Assembly (NCBI GenBank): GCA_963753615.1
Contig: CAVWCW010000003.1
Span: 1 to 64,000, forward strand
Direction of reading: 5' to 3'
DNA: 64,000 nucleotides
Origin: CAVWCW01 sp963753615
GTDB lineage: Bacteria > Pseudomonadota > Gammaproteobacteria > Chromatiales > Chromatiaceae
Numbering within the stretch: the first letter of the stretch is position 1; every line of letters starts with the position of its first letter. The notes beneath the pieces are model-generated. The model was not told the origin of the DNA. It saw nothing but the letters and a program-made list of their open reading frames with translations, and did no database searches. Below are positions 1-11,558 of the stretch, in pieces. Made by a program: the position numbers and the translations under genes.

Positions 1-243
1 GAGACCTCAGCCCTTAAGCCTTTATCGAATCCAGCAGGAGGGAAAGTGCATCTTCCGAGAACGGCAACCGAGACTGGGCGGGAGCCTCCGGCATTCGTTT
101 GGATTTTTGTGAATCGACGACAACAGCAGCGGGTAACACGGCCAGATTCTGGTACGTCCCGTATTCCGTTCGAAGCGAGAACACCGCCCTTCTTGAAATC
201 AAGCGGATGAATATACCCGGGCTGGTGATGCAAAGGCGTAATT

Positions 244-816
244 ATGAAGAAGAGATGCGAGTGGTGCGGCAGCGATCCCCTCTACATCGCGTACCACGAT
301 GACGAATGGGGGGTTCCGGTCCATCACGACCGGCGCTTGTTCGAGTTTCTCGTTCTGGAAGGTGCCCAAGCCGGTTTGAGCTGGCTCACGATCCTGAAGA
401 AGCGGGAGCATTACCGAACGGCGCTTGAAGCCTTCGACTTTGAATGCATCGCCAGGTACACGGAACGCGACGTCAGCCGTTTGCTGGCTGACCCGGGCAT
501 CGTGCGGAATCGTTTGAAGATCCGATCGGCGATCAAGAACGCTCAGGGCGTTCTGGACATTCGGGACAAGCACGACTCGCTGGACGCATTTCTCTGGCGC
601 TACGTCGATGGCGTGCCCAGACAGAACAGGTGGCGGCAACTGGCGGAACTCCCGGCGCACACGGTTGAGTCCGACCGGATGAGTAAGGATCTGAAAAAAC
701 TCGGATTCAGCTTCGTGGGCTCAACCATCTGCTATGCATTCATGCAGGCGGTTGGCATGGTGAACGACCACACCACGGACTGCTTCCGATATCCGGAAAT
801 TGCGGATGCTCCGTAA
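244..816 (+). CDS. tag: DNA-3-methyladenine glycosylase I (Tag)
   Basis: The 190-residue product matches Tag, which cuts 3-methyladenine out of alkylated DNA to start base-excision repair in the cytoplasm. The family's zinc-snap ligands are visible: Cys5, His18 (in YHDDEWG), His176 and Cys180 (in NDHTTDC), each one position later than in the E. coli protein as I remember it. The aromatic AGLSW segment that shapes the base pocket is present near residue 43. Length is normal. The ATG follows an AAAGG-like ribosome site. No gene of the same pathway lies next to it; it appears to be a single-gene unit at the left edge of the window. Confidence 0.95.
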   Translation: MKKRCEWCGSDPLYIAYHDDEWGVPVHHDRRLFEFLVLEGAQAGLSWLTILKKREHYRTALEAFDFECIARYTERDVSRLLADPGIVRNRLKIRSAIKNAQGVLDIRDKHDSLDAFLWRYVDGVPRQNRWRQLAELPAHTVESDRMSKDLKKLGFSFVGSTICYAFMQAVGMVNDHTTDCFRYPEIADAP

Positions 817-1084
817 TCAGCCGAATTCGCCCTGCGGGACAAGATGTCGCGCCGATTTTCGGTGGCCGAGGCCAGAATCGGAGCTATCCATTCGGCGCAG
901 AATGCGCACGTTCGCGCCGATTGGGCGCTGGCTTTGGCGACGACGCGCAATCCCTCCGGGGCGGCACTCCAATTTTGCCAATAAGAATGAGAACAGAGGG
1001 TTGCCCGGCTGGGTTTGCTACCAACACACCCCGCCAGGCTTCGAGAAGGCGAACGGTCTCTAAGATGACCGGCGCTATAGGGGG

Positions 1085-1552
1085 CTATTGAGGCGAACTG
1101 GCCAGAAATTCGTCCGTCAACTGGTACTGGCGTTCGCTCTCGTTGCCTTCGTAGGTATCGTCGCCCTCGATCATCGCACAGTTGCGGGCCATTCTTGCCT
1201 GCATGGCCGCCCTCCAAGCCGGGTTGACATGCTCGCTCTGGGTTTCTTCCGGCGTCAATGCGGCAGTGCAACCGGCGGCTACGAAGTGTTCGGCTTGGGC
1301 AAGCCAATCGGTGTCCCGGCCGCAACTGGTGTAGGTCCTGATGGCGATGGACTTGGCGTTCTTGTAGGCAGTGTTAAGGGTGCTTGGCGAAGCGGTCCGA
1401 GCTATGGCGGTCTCGATGGCGTCCAGCAGAACCTGGTCCTGGGTCAGATCAGCCACGCTATTTACGAAGCGGGCCGCCAGGAGTCGCTGGTCCTCGATGG
1501 CCAGGTTATTCAGGCTTTGGTGCAGGCTATGGTCGTTGGCGATCTTGCTCAT
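1085..1552 (-). CDS. Conserved-looking hypothetical protein, 155 aa
   Basis: I do not recognise the family. The reading frame is open further upstream, but the ATG at 1552 is preferred because GAGGGGGA sits just ahead of it, giving a protein that begins MSKIANDHSLHQ. The protein is soluble, mostly helical and acidic, with no signal peptide and no membrane segment. It has three cysteines (in TSCGRD, AAGCTAA and RNCAMI) and a hydrophilic acidic tail ending in SSPQ. Codon composition is like that of neighbouring genes, so it is probably a real gene. It lies downstream of and in the same direction as the AsmA gene, but more than 300 bases away, so cotranscription is not certain. Confidence 0.6.
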   Translation of the reverse strand: MSKIANDHSLHQSLNNLAIEDQRLLAARFVNSVADLTQDQVLLDAIETAIARTASPSTLNTAYKNAKSIAIRTYTSCGRDTDWLAQAEHFVAAGCTAALTPEETQSEHVNPAWRAAMQARMARNCAMIEGDDTYEGNESERQYQLTDEFLASSPQ

Positions 1553-1911
1553 GCTTGTTTCCCCCTCGGGATCTAGCTTTGAAATATGGGTTAGCGGGAA
1601 GGCGGGTTCTCTGATCAAAACTACACTAATCGGGACAGGCGGCAGCCTACATTGATGATTCGCAACCCGGGCTCTTTTGTGCCGGAGGCGGACAGGTTGG
1701 GTGTATACAGCGGGGGATTGTTATCTGGCCGGGCCAGATCCGATCTCCGATGGTGATTCCAAGCCGCTGGGTGGGGCTCGATCCCGGCGCCGGCATTTTC
1801 GGACCAACGCAGCAAGCTCGGTGGTTTGGATTCCCGCCAACCGCTTGCTGGAAGCGGTCCCGATTGGTGCTGCCGGGTCTGGCACCCGCTCGCGGCGTCA
1901 AAACATCATGT
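1553..1911. other. Intergenic stretch with a short palindrome
   Basis: No gene is convincing here; the short open frames on both strands look non-coding. The one structure seen is a 15-base palindrome at 1724-1738 with 7-base arms (TCTGGCC / GGCCAGA) around one central base. It has no T-tract on either side, so it is not a clear intrinsic terminator for the AsmA gene. It could be a protein-binding site. Confidence 0.4.
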
Positions 1912-4900
1912 CTAGGGCACCGGGGATTCCGAGAACCCTCCAGGCTCTCTGGTGGCATCGGTCTCGCCAGCGGTGTCGGGGCTGGCGGGTGCCGACTGAG
2001 CCACTCCCGGTGTGCAAATATCGGAGCCGTCTTGCGGTAGAGAACGCTCTGTAAGCAAACGGATGGGAACGACAACATAGGCATAGGACCAGCGCAGCGC
2101 CGTTTCCAGGACGCCGCCCGGTGCGATTCCCGCGCGAAAGTCGGAAAAGGTGCCATCGACCACCAACGGTGTCGCGAGGCTGAAGAATTTCGGCCGTTTC
2201 GGGTCAGGTCGCAGCAGGAAATCCACTTTCTCGCTGCGCAGATCGACCTCGCCCGTGCCTTTCACTCGCACTCTGGAAGTGTCCAGCACCAACTGTCGAT
2301 CTTTCATGATGCCGTCCGTGAGGTCGAAGTTCGCGATCAGACAGTTGACCTTGGAGACGGACCCAACCCCGAATCGGGGGAGAACGGCGAAGAAGAGGTT
2401 CACCGCCCAGACGTCGAAGACATCGCCCCTGAGGTTCTCCGGCCAGGCGGCAAAACTCAATTGACCGTCGGCGCTGCGCCACAAGTCTGTAAAGTCGTCG
2501 TCGCGGAAGCTCAGGTCGGCGTCCACGCTGAGCAGCCCGGCCGCCTCTGTGAGCGGATCGGCTCGGCGCGCCAATATTCCGTAGTCGAGCTGATCGATCG
2601 AGGTCTTTAGCCCGGCCCGGATGTCGTCGCCGCTACGGTCGAGACTGAGCGACGCCATCACCTCTCCGGCCGGGATGTCGATCTCAATGGGGTCGAGTTC
2701 TAGACGCCCGTCCTGCAGAACCGCCTTGAGGGTACCTCGGCCGAGGTGGTCTGCACCGGACAGGACGTCGCGCACCTCGATAGCGACGATTGCATCGGCG
2801 CTGCGCATCACCTCTGCCGCAAGCAGACCCTGGAACCGCTCCGAGGGCTCTCGCGGACTCCCCTCGCCGGCGGCCTCGGATGGGGCCTTGGCTTCATCCG
2901 TCGGCGTCCAGTCGCCCAGCCGAAAGTCGTCGAGCTGTATCGCCCGGCTCTCCAGATCCACCTCCAGCCGCGGCTTCGGCCCGCGGGTGAGCAGATCCAT
3001 GTGCCCGATCAGATCGCTGCCGCCGACGCGCAGGTCCAGGTCGGAAAGATGGTAGCCATCGGGCGCCACGTTCAACCGCCCGTTGGCGCTGTACGGGCCC
3101 CAAGGAGGTAGGCTCACCAGCAGCAGTTGATTTAGATCGTCCAGGCGCCGGCCTTCGAGGGAGAGGGAAAAGTCCATGTCCCGCCGGTGCAAGGGAAAAG
3201 CGACCTCGGCGCTTAGTTGCAGCTTCGCCTCCGAGGTATCCACCTCGAGGTGAAGCGGTAGGCGGCGTCGGCTGGTGGCCAGCGTGTGCAGATCGGCGGT
3301 CGTCCAGGCGATTTCCACGGGAACCCCGTCCAAAGTCCCGATCAGTCTGCCCGCCAGCGGTCGTCCCGGCTGCGCCTCCAGCTCACCCGTCCGGACATGG
3401 ATCATGGCCTTGGCCTGCAAGTTGGGGTCGTATAGGGGCAATCGACCGTCTTCCACGGTCAGGCGCAGCTCGGATTCGCGCAGTAGTTCGTCCAAGTCGC
3501 CGCCTCGGAGGCGGATCCGGGTAGATAGGCTGCGGGCCGTGGTCGGCAGGTCCTCGACCAAACGCAAGCGCCGAAGGATGTCGCCCACATCCACGTCTTG
3601 CGCTGCCAGCGAGAGTTCGGCGGCGGTGGCGCCGCGCAGGTCCAGCTTCGCGTTGCCGGTGAACCGGTTCGCGCCGAGGGCGGCGCGAAACGGGGCTTTC
3701 TTAACATGCCCGTCGCGGATGTGGGCGTTCAGCCGGATATTGTTGACCTCATTATGTGGCAGCACCAGCCTATCGACGGAAAGGTTCAAGTCCGCATCGG
3801 CGATGACGATGTGTCGCGAGAGGATCGGCAGGTCGATAGTCAGGCCTTCGGTCTCCCGATCCTGCCGTTTTTCGGTGTCTGCGAGGACGCGGTCCAGTTC
3901 ATTCAGATCCAACAACGGGAAGCGCAAATCGGCCTGGTACAGGTGCTCCGTGCCGGACGTTATTCCGGCCAGTTTCCCTTGCACCCGAGATCGTCCCAGT
4001 CGAGCGCTAACCGAATTGATCCGCCATCCGTCGGGGGTCAATTGCAGATCGCCCGAGAGCGCATAGGGGAGCTTTGCCCGGACACCAACGCCGGTCCAAG
4101 GGGATAGCTCGTCGAAGCGTTTACCGGAAAGGTTCAGCGACAGCTTCGGCCCCTCGGTTGCCGTCATCGGTTGGAGAATGCCGTCCAGCAGCAACTCGGC
4201 GCCGGAGCCGGTGGCGGTCAGATGGATCGGCCGGGGTTGTTTCGTCAGCCACTGCCGGAGGCTGCCGGCGCTGAGCGCCAAGGCGAAAGCCTCGCCGAGG
4301 AGGCTGCCTTGCGCCGCAAGCTCCATTGGTTCGCCATGATCGGATGAAGCGGTGACGCTATCTAGAATTAGGGAAACCGGTTCGACCGATGGATCATTGC
4401 CGTAGAGCAGGTCGACCCCTTCCAAGCTCAGGTGCAGGTCCGCGTCGTCCAGCAGTCGGTTGAGCTGCTCGCCCTCCCAGGACAGTCGGAAGTCGAGGCT
4501 CCTGAGCTGCCCGGTGACGCTGTCGTCGCCGCTTACCAAGGCAGCCGGGCGCGCGATGTCCGCCTCCTCGGCAGCGAGGTTTGCCGTCAACCCCAGTATT
4601 TCGCTCGAGGCGTCGAAGCGGACTTTTCCGCGCAGGGGTGTCCCCAGCAGCGTAGACCCGATTTCCGCGTCGAGCACACCGGCCGAAATCCGCAGATCGA
4701 CGCGGGTATCGTGCAGTTCCGCGGGCGCATTGACCATCGCCTGAACCGACAGCTTCACATCTGCGTCCCAAGCCGACAGGGCCGCCTTCCAGTCGGCCGC
4801 GGATAGCGGTTTCCCTGGCGCATCCTGCGCCGCATTCGATTCTCCTTTGTGGCCCCCGAGCTGTTGCAGGATCGCCGCGTCCAGCCGGTCCAGATCCACT

Positions 4901-5904
4901 GCGGCTCGCAACAGCGGACGCGGGGCAGAAAGGTCTAGCAGACCGCTGGCGGACAGGTGGCCGGCGCCGGCGGACGCCTGGAGGGAGGTCAGCTCTACGC
5001 CCAAGGCGGTGCCGCTCGCCCGAGCTTCGAGCGCCCAGGGGCCGGCCTCGGGCAGCGTGCTGCCGGTGATTGCGCCGAGCGTCTGCAAATTCGGTCCCTG
5101 GAGTCGAACCTCCAGGCCCCAGTCGGGGGCGGCGCCTTGGATCTCCAGGCTCCCGTTCAGCTGCAACGCCGTCTCGCCGAGTTGGGCCTCGAGGTCCGCG
5201 GGCCAAGGTCGGTCACCCGTTATCAGCCAGTCCGCCGGCCCGCCGTCGAGCCACACCTCGAAGGTCTGCTCGAACAGCTCGCCCGCTGCGGCCAGCTGGA
5301 TGGGGGCGTTGGCCGGCGCGGCGGCAACGGCCCGATCCACCCTGAGTTCCCGCACCAGGCTATTCTCCCCGTCTTCCCAGGTGAGAAAGGCATTTTCTAT
5401 GCAAAGGCGCTCCAACCCGGCGAATATTGGGCCGTTGGCCGCAGCGCCCCGGGCAGGGGCATCGGCGGAGGGTGGGGTGGCTTGGCCCAGATCGAAGGAC
5501 CAGTTCGTTTCCCCGTCGGCATGCCGCACCAGGCGGGCCCGCACACCTCTCGACGAGACTTCCCCGAACGCCAATCGGCCATTCAGCAAGCCGATCAGAT
5601 CCAGCGCTCCGCGCAGCGCATCTACCCGCAGGAATGGTTGGCCCGGAAAACCCGTTGGATTGCCGATCTCCAGTCGATTGATTTCTATCGTCGGCCAAAG
5701 CGTCGGGGTGATTCGGATAGGGCCGGATATGATGAGCGGGCGACCGATCGCCTGGCTTGCCAGGGCCTGGATGCGGGGGCGAAACGGCTCCAGGCTGACA
5801 GGGACTTCGAAGATCAGGACTACTGCCGCCACAGCCAACGCCAAAGCACACAACATGACAAGGGCGATGGTTGTTGCGCGAAAGAGTTTGAGTAGGATCT
5901 TCAA
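1912..5904 (-). CDS. AsmA-family inner-membrane/periplasmic protein, very large
   Basis: This is an AsmA-type protein: one N-terminal membrane helix followed by a long periplasmic beta-rich region. AsmA relatives (TamB, YhdP, YdbH) form bridge-like structures thought to carry phospholipid between the membranes. The helix (ALVMLCALALAVAAVVLIF) is followed by the family's typical PFRPRIQALASQAIGRPL and PTLWPTIEINRLEIGNP segments. The C-terminal AsmA domain is recognisable (GTGEVDLRSEKVDFLLRP, then PLVVDGTFSDF). The frame stays open to 6036, but residues before the helix look non-coding. The best family-like start is TTG at 5902-5904 (LKILLKLFRATT), giving about 1330 residues; the ribosome site there is weak. 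It is about twice the size of E. coli AsmA. Confidence 0.85.
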   Translation of the reverse strand: MKILLKLFRATTIALVMLCALALAVAAVVLIFEVPVSLEPFRPRIQALASQAIGRPLIISGPIRITPTLWPTIEINRLEIGNPTGFPGQPFLRVDALRGALDLIGLLNGRLAFGEVSSRGVRARLVRHADGETNWSFDLGQATPPSADAPARGAAANGPIFAGLERLCIENAFLTWEDGENSLVRELRVDRAVAAAPANAPIQLAAAGELFEQTFEVWLDGGPADWLITGDRPWPADLEAQLGETALQLNGSLEIQGAAPDWGLEVRLQGPNLQTLGAITGSTLPEAGPWALEARASGTALGVELTSLQASAGAGHLSASGLLDLSAPRPLLRAAVDLDRLDAAILQQLGGHKGESNAAQDAPGKPLSAADWKAALSAWDADVKLSVQAMVNAPAELHDTRVDLRISAGVLDAEIGSTLLGTPLRGKVRFDASSEILGLTANLAAEEADIARPAALVSGDDSVTGQLRSLDFRLSWEGEQLNRLLDDADLHLSLEGVDLLYGNDPSVEPVSLILDSVTASSDHGEPMELAAQGSLLGEAFALALSAGSLRQWLTKQPRPIHLTATGSGAELLLDGILQPMTATEGPKLSLNLSGKRFDELSPWTGVGVRAKLPYALSGDLQLTPDGWRINSVSARLGRSRVQGKLAGITSGTEHLYQADLRFPLLDLNELDRVLADTEKRQDRETEGLTIDLPILSRHIVIADADLNLSVDRLVLPHNEVNNIRLNAHIRDGHVKKAPFRAALGANRFTGNAKLDLRGATAAELSLAAQDVDVGDILRRLRLVEDLPTTARSLSTRIRLRGGDLDELLRESELRLTVEDGRLPLYDPNLQAKAMIHVRTGELEAQPGRPLAGRLIGTLDGVPVEIAWTTADLHTLATSRRRLPLHLEVDTSEAKLQLSAEVAFPLHRRDMDFSLSLEGRRLDDLNQLLLVSLPPWGPYSANGRLNVAPDGYHLSDLDLRVGGSDLIGHMDLLTRGPKPRLEVDLESRAIQLDDFRLGDWTPTDEAKAPSEAAGEGSPREPSERFQGLLAAEVMRSADAIVAIEVRDVLSGADHLGRGTLKAVLQDGRLELDPIEIDIPAGEVMASLSLDRSGDDIRAGLKTSIDQLDYGILARRADPLTEAAGLLSVDADLSFRDDDFTDLWRSADGQLSFAAWPENLRGDVFDVWAVNLFFAVLPRFGVGSVSKVNCLIANFDLTDGIMKDRQLVLDTSRVRVKGTGEVDLRSEKVDFLLRPDPKRPKFFSLATPLVVDGTFSDFRAGIAPGGVLETALRWSYAYVVVPIRLLTERSLPQDGSDICTPGVAQSAPASPDTAGETDATREPGGFSESPVP

Positions 5905-6036
5905 TATTTCGCCGTTGCGGTAGGAATGCGGCCCGCAGACGGCAGCCTCCGCGGTTATCTGCCCTCGGCATTGGTTCGGATAAAGGCCGATAACACGGCC
6001 TGCGCCGTCGAACGGCGTTCCACCACCCCTAATCAT

Positions 6037-6446
6037 AGGCTGGGTTTGGCGGTTTTGCGGCCACGCGCCCTCTGTCTACTGCTTGCTTCAGGTCGAGGGC
6101 CTAACGCGGGATATCGATGAACTTATGGGGCCGGAGGGCGTTGCCTGGGATACGAGTACGTTACCCTTGGGCGAGGGGATTTCGGCCGATCGCCTCGACG
6201 TCCGGCGTCAGTTTCCGCTGGATTTGGGCTGCCCCTAGGTTGCGTCGATAACCGACGGTTACTGGCTGGCGATACGGGGCGGGACGATAACCTCAAAAAG
6301 AAGGAACAGGAGAAGGTCGCGGCCACCTTCCGAACCGGTAGCCGGCCCCGACGCCGGCTCTTCCCGCTCGGAGCGGGATCGCCGGCGCCGGGAAATACCG
6401 AGGCGGGGAGCGTTCAGCCGTTCCCTTGGCGGTCTGGAAAAAAAGA
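6037..6446. other. Intergenic region between asmA-like gene and pgm
   Basis: No gene is supported in this 410-base stretch. It should hold the promoter of the AsmA gene, but I see no clear -35/-10 pair. GC-rich inverted repeats lie around 6350-6410, including CCCGCTC / GAGCGGG with one base between the arms. On the minus strand a run of T residues follows the pgm stop (about 6449-6441) with only a short GATCA/TGATC repeat before it, so any terminator for pgm there would be weak. Confidence 0.4.
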
Positions 6447-8081
6447 TCAGGTGATCACCGTAGGCGCGTCCCGCCCGGTGCGGGTCTGGATTTCCGCCAA
6501 TTCGCCAGCGAGGCGAATCAGGGGCGCCATCACCTCCTGGGTTTCCAGGTCGTGGCGCGCCGGGTCGGGCTCGAAGGACTCCAGATAGACCCGCAGGGTG
6601 GCCCCTTCGGTGCCGGTGCCCGAGAGCCGAAACACGATGCGCGAACCGTCGGTGAAGCCGATTCGAATTCCCTGGCGCTCGGATACACTGCCGTCCACCG
6701 GGTCGGTGTAGGCGAAGTCGTCGGCGTAGGCCACTTCAAGGCCGTTCAGGGTCTGGCCTTTCAGTCCCTCCAGGCGCGACCGCAGGTCCGCCATCAACGC
6801 CTCGGCGGCGTCGGCGTCGATGGCCTCGTAGTCGTGGCGGGTGTAGTAGTTGCGGCCGAAGCGGCGCCAGTGGTCGTGCACGATCTTGGCTACCGGCTGC
6901 TGCTTGACCGCCAGCAGGTTGAGCCAGAACAGCACCGCCCAAAGGCCGTCCTTCTCCCGCACGTGGTCGGAGCCGGTGCCGAAGCTTTCCTCCCCGCACA
7001 GGGTGATCTTGCCCGCGTCCAACAGGTTGCCGAAGAACTTCCAGCCGGTAGGGGTCTCGTAGCACTCGAGGCCCATGGCTTCCGCTACCTGGTCCACGGC
7101 CTGACTGGTGGGCATGGAGCGGGCGACCCCGCGGATGCCGCTGCGGTAGCCGGGGATGTGGTGCGCGTTGGCGGCCAGCACCGCCAGGCTGTCGCTGGGA
7201 GTGACGAAGAACGCTTTACCAAGGATCATGTTGCGGTCGCCGTCGCCGTCCGAGGCGGCGCCGAAGTCTGCTCCGTTGCTGCCCTGGGTCAGTGCAACCA
7301 GCTCATGGGCATGCACCAGATTGGGGTCAGGGTGGCCGCCGCCGAAGTCGGGCAGGGGTTCGGCATTGAATACCGTGCCCGGTTCGGCCCCAAGGTCTTG
7401 CTCCAGGATGCGGCTGGCATAGGGGCCGGTGATGGCGTGCATGGCGTCGAAGCGCATCCGGAATAGCCCGGAATTGAAGAGCTGGTGGATGGCCTCGAAG
7501 TCGAACAGGCGGCGCATCAGCTCGGCATAGTCGTCGACCGGGTCGATGATGTCGACTTGCATCTCCCCGAGTCGGGTGCTGCCGACCTGGTCGAGGTCAA
7601 AATCGGCGCTGTCGACGGTTCGGTAACGGTCGATCTCCCGGGTGCGCCGGAAGATGGCCTCGGTTACCCCTTCGGGGGCCGGGCCGCCGTTGGGTACGTT
7701 GAACTTGATGCCGAAGTCCTCTTCGGGGCCGCCCGGGTTGTGGCTGGCGGACAACACGATGCCGCCCTGGGTCTCGTACTTGCGGATCACGCAGGAGGCG
7801 GCGGGGGTCGAGAGCAGCCCGCCCTGACCGACGATCAGGCGCGCCACCCCGTTGGCGGCGGCCATGCGGGCGATGATTTGCACCGCCTCGCGATTGTAGA
7901 AGCGGCCGTCGCCGCCCAGTACCAGGCTGCCGCCCGCAAGCTCGGACTGGGTATCGAAGACGGCCTGGACGAAGTTCTCCAGGTAGTGGGGCTGCTGGAA
8001 CACCCGTACCTTCTTGCGCAGCCCCGAGGTGCCGGGCCGCTGGTCGTCGAAGGGTTTGGTGGCGACGGTGATGGCTTGCAT
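6447..8081 (-). CDS. pgm: Phosphoglucomutase (alpha-D-glucose phosphate-specific)
   Basis: The product is 544 residues, the usual length for the Pgm type that interconverts glucose 1-phosphate and glucose 6-phosphate, linking glycolysis to glycogen and cell-surface sugar synthesis. The catalytic phosphoserine is Ser113 in LSASHNPGG. The magnesium loop DGDGDRN and the sugar-binding CGEESFG loop are visible, as is the C-terminal phosphate-binding RLSGTGTEG. The start MQAITVATKPFDDQRPGTSG agrees with the family. It lies alone on the minus strand, divergent from htpG. Confidence 0.95.
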   Translation of the reverse strand: MQAITVATKPFDDQRPGTSGLRKKVRVFQQPHYLENFVQAVFDTQSELAGGSLVLGGDGRFYNREAVQIIARMAAANGVARLIVGQGGLLSTPAASCVIRKYETQGGIVLSASHNPGGPEEDFGIKFNVPNGGPAPEGVTEAIFRRTREIDRYRTVDSADFDLDQVGSTRLGEMQVDIIDPVDDYAELMRRLFDFEAIHQLFNSGLFRMRFDAMHAITGPYASRILEQDLGAEPGTVFNAEPLPDFGGGHPDPNLVHAHELVALTQGSNGADFGAASDGDGDRNMILGKAFFVTPSDSLAVLAANAHHIPGYRSGIRGVARSMPTSQAVDQVAEAMGLECYETPTGWKFFGNLLDAGKITLCGEESFGTGSDHVREKDGLWAVLFWLNLLAVKQQPVAKIVHDHWRRFGRNYYTRHDYEAIDADAAEALMADLRSRLEGLKGQTLNGLEVAYADDFAYTDPVDGSVSERQGIRIGFTDGSRIVFRLSGTGTEGATLRVYLESFEPDPARHDLETQEVMAPLIRLAGELAEIQTRTGRDAPTVIT

Positions 8082-8160
8082 ATGGGTTTCTCGACGTTAA
8101 ATAAGGAAACTGGAATATTGGCGCCTATTCAAACACAGGCTCCCCGCGGAAGCGATACCC

Positions 8161-8189
8161 CTTGAAATATTCCGGTAAGGGCCCAATGC
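8161..8189 (+). promoter_or_regulatory. Sigma32-type heat-shock promoter for htpG
   Basis: CTTGAAA at 8161-8167 matches the sigma32 -35 consensus exactly. After 14 bases, CCCAATGC at 8182-8189 matches five or six positions of the -10 consensus CCCCATNT. The spacing is in the accepted range and the site lies about 80 bases ahead of htpG, a classical heat-shock gene. The match is read from sequence; use by sigma32 is inference. Confidence 0.65.
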
Positions 8190-8270
8190 AAGGGCTTTGC
8201 CAGGTCGGCGAGCAAAGGCCGCCTGGGTTCCGTCAAAGATTCCTAACCGAGTTTGGAGGCACATCCCGCA

Positions 8271-10193
<1,923 letters not shown>

Positions 10194-10208
10194 TCCGGCC
10201 GTCGAAGG

Positions 10209-10236
10209 GCGGGCCTGCGTGCCGCGGGCCCGCTTT
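10209..10236 (+). terminator. Intrinsic terminator after htpG
   Basis: GCGGGCC at 10209-10215 pairs with GGCCCGC at 10227-10233 and is followed by TTTATAA. The stem is strong but the T-tract is short, so termination may be partial. Confidence 0.55.
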
Positions 10237-10340
10237 ATAAACCCCGTATATCCCCGCATTCATAGGGGTGAATGGCCTGGCTGCCGCCGCTATGGCAGAC
10301 TGGCGCGCTTATCCCCAGTTTCAATAAGGAGTCTGCCGAC

Positions 10341-10994
10341 ATGCGAGTAATACTCTTGGGCGGCCCCGGCGCCGGCAAAGGTACCCAGGCCAACTACATC
10401 AAAGAAAAGTACAGCATTCCCCAGATCTCCACCGGCGATATGCTGCGCGCCCATGTCAAGGCGGGCACCGAACTCGGCGTGGCGGCCAAGAAGATCATGG
10501 ACGAGGGCGGCCTGGTCTCCGACGACATCATCATGGGCATGGTCAAGGAGCGCATCACCGAGGACGACTGCAAGAACGGCTTCCTGTTCGACGGCTTTCC
10601 GCGCACCATACCCCAGGCCGAGGCACTGAAGGGCGCCGGGGTGGACGTGGACGCGGTGGTCGAGATCGCGGTTCCCGACGAGGAGATCGTCAAGCGTATG
10701 TCCGGGCGCAGAGTGCACCTGGCCTCCGGCCGCACCTACCACCTCGTCTACAACCCGCCGAAGGCCGAGGGCAAGGACGATGTCACCGGCGAGCCCCTGA
10801 TCCAGCGCGACGACGACAGCGAAGAGACCGTGCTCGCCCGCCTCAAGGTCTACCATGACCAGACCGAGCCGTTGATCGACTTTTACACCAAATTCGCCGC
10901 CAGCGGCGAACCCAACGCCCCCCAGTACCACCGCATCGAGGGCGTGGGCTCGGTGGACGGTATCCGCGACGCGGTCTTCGCCGCCTTGGGCTGA
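10341..10994 (+). CDS. adk: Adenylate kinase
   Basis: Adk converts AMP and ATP to two ADP and balances cytoplasmic adenylates. The P-loop GGPGAGKGTQ is near residue 7. The AMP-binding segment (STGDMLRAHV), DGFPRT and the long-form LID (GRRVHLASGRTYHLVYNPPK) are all present. The LID lacks the four zinc cysteines, as in most Gram-negative enzymes. The ATG at 10341 follows AAGGAG; the upstream in-frame extension is not family-like. Length 217 is typical. A strong terminator follows, so it is probably monocistronic. Confidence 0.97.
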   Translation: MRVILLGGPGAGKGTQANYIKEKYSIPQISTGDMLRAHVKAGTELGVAAKKIMDEGGLVSDDIIMGMVKERITEDDCKNGFLFDGFPRTIPQAEALKGAGVDVDAVVEIAVPDEEIVKRMSGRRVHLASGRTYHLVYNPPKAEGKDDVTGEPLIQRDDDSEETVLARLKVYHDQTEPLIDFYTKFAASGEPNAPQYHRIEGVGSVDGIRDAVFAALG

Positions 10995-11020
10995 GCCTCG
11001 GCAAAGGCCGCGAGCCGAGC

Positions 11021-11046
11021 AACCGGGCCAATGGCCCGGTTTTTTT
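11021..11046 (+). terminator. Strong intrinsic terminator after adk
   Basis: AACCGGGCC at 11021-11029 pairs perfectly with GGCCCGGTT at 11033-11041 across a 3-base loop (AAT), followed by a run of T residues to 11046. This is a textbook rho-independent terminator. Confidence 0.9.
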
Positions 11047-11127
11047 GTGCCTTCGCGAAGAGCAATTGGCGGCCTAGTTTGTTAGAATTCGCGCAACTTT
11101 CAGCATTCACCCGACGGGGGATTACCT

Positions 11128-11502
11128 GTGGCCGTAGTCGAATTGACCAAGGAAAATTTCGAACAGACCATTACCGGAAACGGTTTCGTGATCGTAGACT
11201 TCTGGGCGCCCTGGTGTGGGCCCTGCCGCTCGTTCGCCCCGACCTACGAGGAAGTCTCCGGTGAGCACCCGGAGATCGTGTTTGCCAAGGTCAATACCGA
11301 GGAGCAGCAGGAAATCGCAGCCCATTTTCAGATCCGTTCCATCCCCACGCTGATGATTTTCCGCGATCAGATCATTATCTTCAGCCAGCCCGGGGCCTTG
11401 CCGAAGACCGCTTTCAAGCAGCTGGTCGACAAGGCCGGCGACCTGGACATGGCCGACGTGCGTCGGCAGATTGAAGAAGAGCGCATCAAGGGCTCGGCCT
11501 GA
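11128..11502 (+). CDS. Thioredoxin-family protein
   Basis: A 124-residue soluble thioredoxin with the active-site WCGPC (Cys30 and Cys33) and the cis-proline loop in RSIPTL. It reduces disulfides in cytoplasmic partners. It differs from TrxA in its C-terminal tail, a charged helix ending RRQIEEERIKGSA beyond the usual fold. The start is GTG at 11128, behind GGGGG. It sits between adk and a DUF1249-like gene with only 56 bases to the latter, so those two may be cotranscribed. Its specific partner cannot be read from sequence. Confidence 0.88.
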   Translation: MAVVELTKENFEQTITGNGFVIVDFWAPWCGPCRSFAPTYEEVSGEHPEIVFAKVNTEEQQEIAAHFQIRSIPTLMIFRDQIIIFSQPGALPKTAFKQLVDKAGDLDMADVRRQIEEERIKGSA

Positions 11503-11558
11503 CCGGCGCCGGGCCGGGCCGGGCAGGGCAGCTGAGCTGAATCCGGCCGTCTCATCCC

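Noticed and set aside
14..202. Minus-strand open frame of 62 codons at the left edge
   Set aside because: Starts with TTG, has no ribosome site and no recognisable motif; probably chance.
6426..7466. Long plus-strand open frame opposite pgm
   Set aside because: Antisense shadow of pgm with Gly/Val/Ala/Gln-rich composition and no motif.
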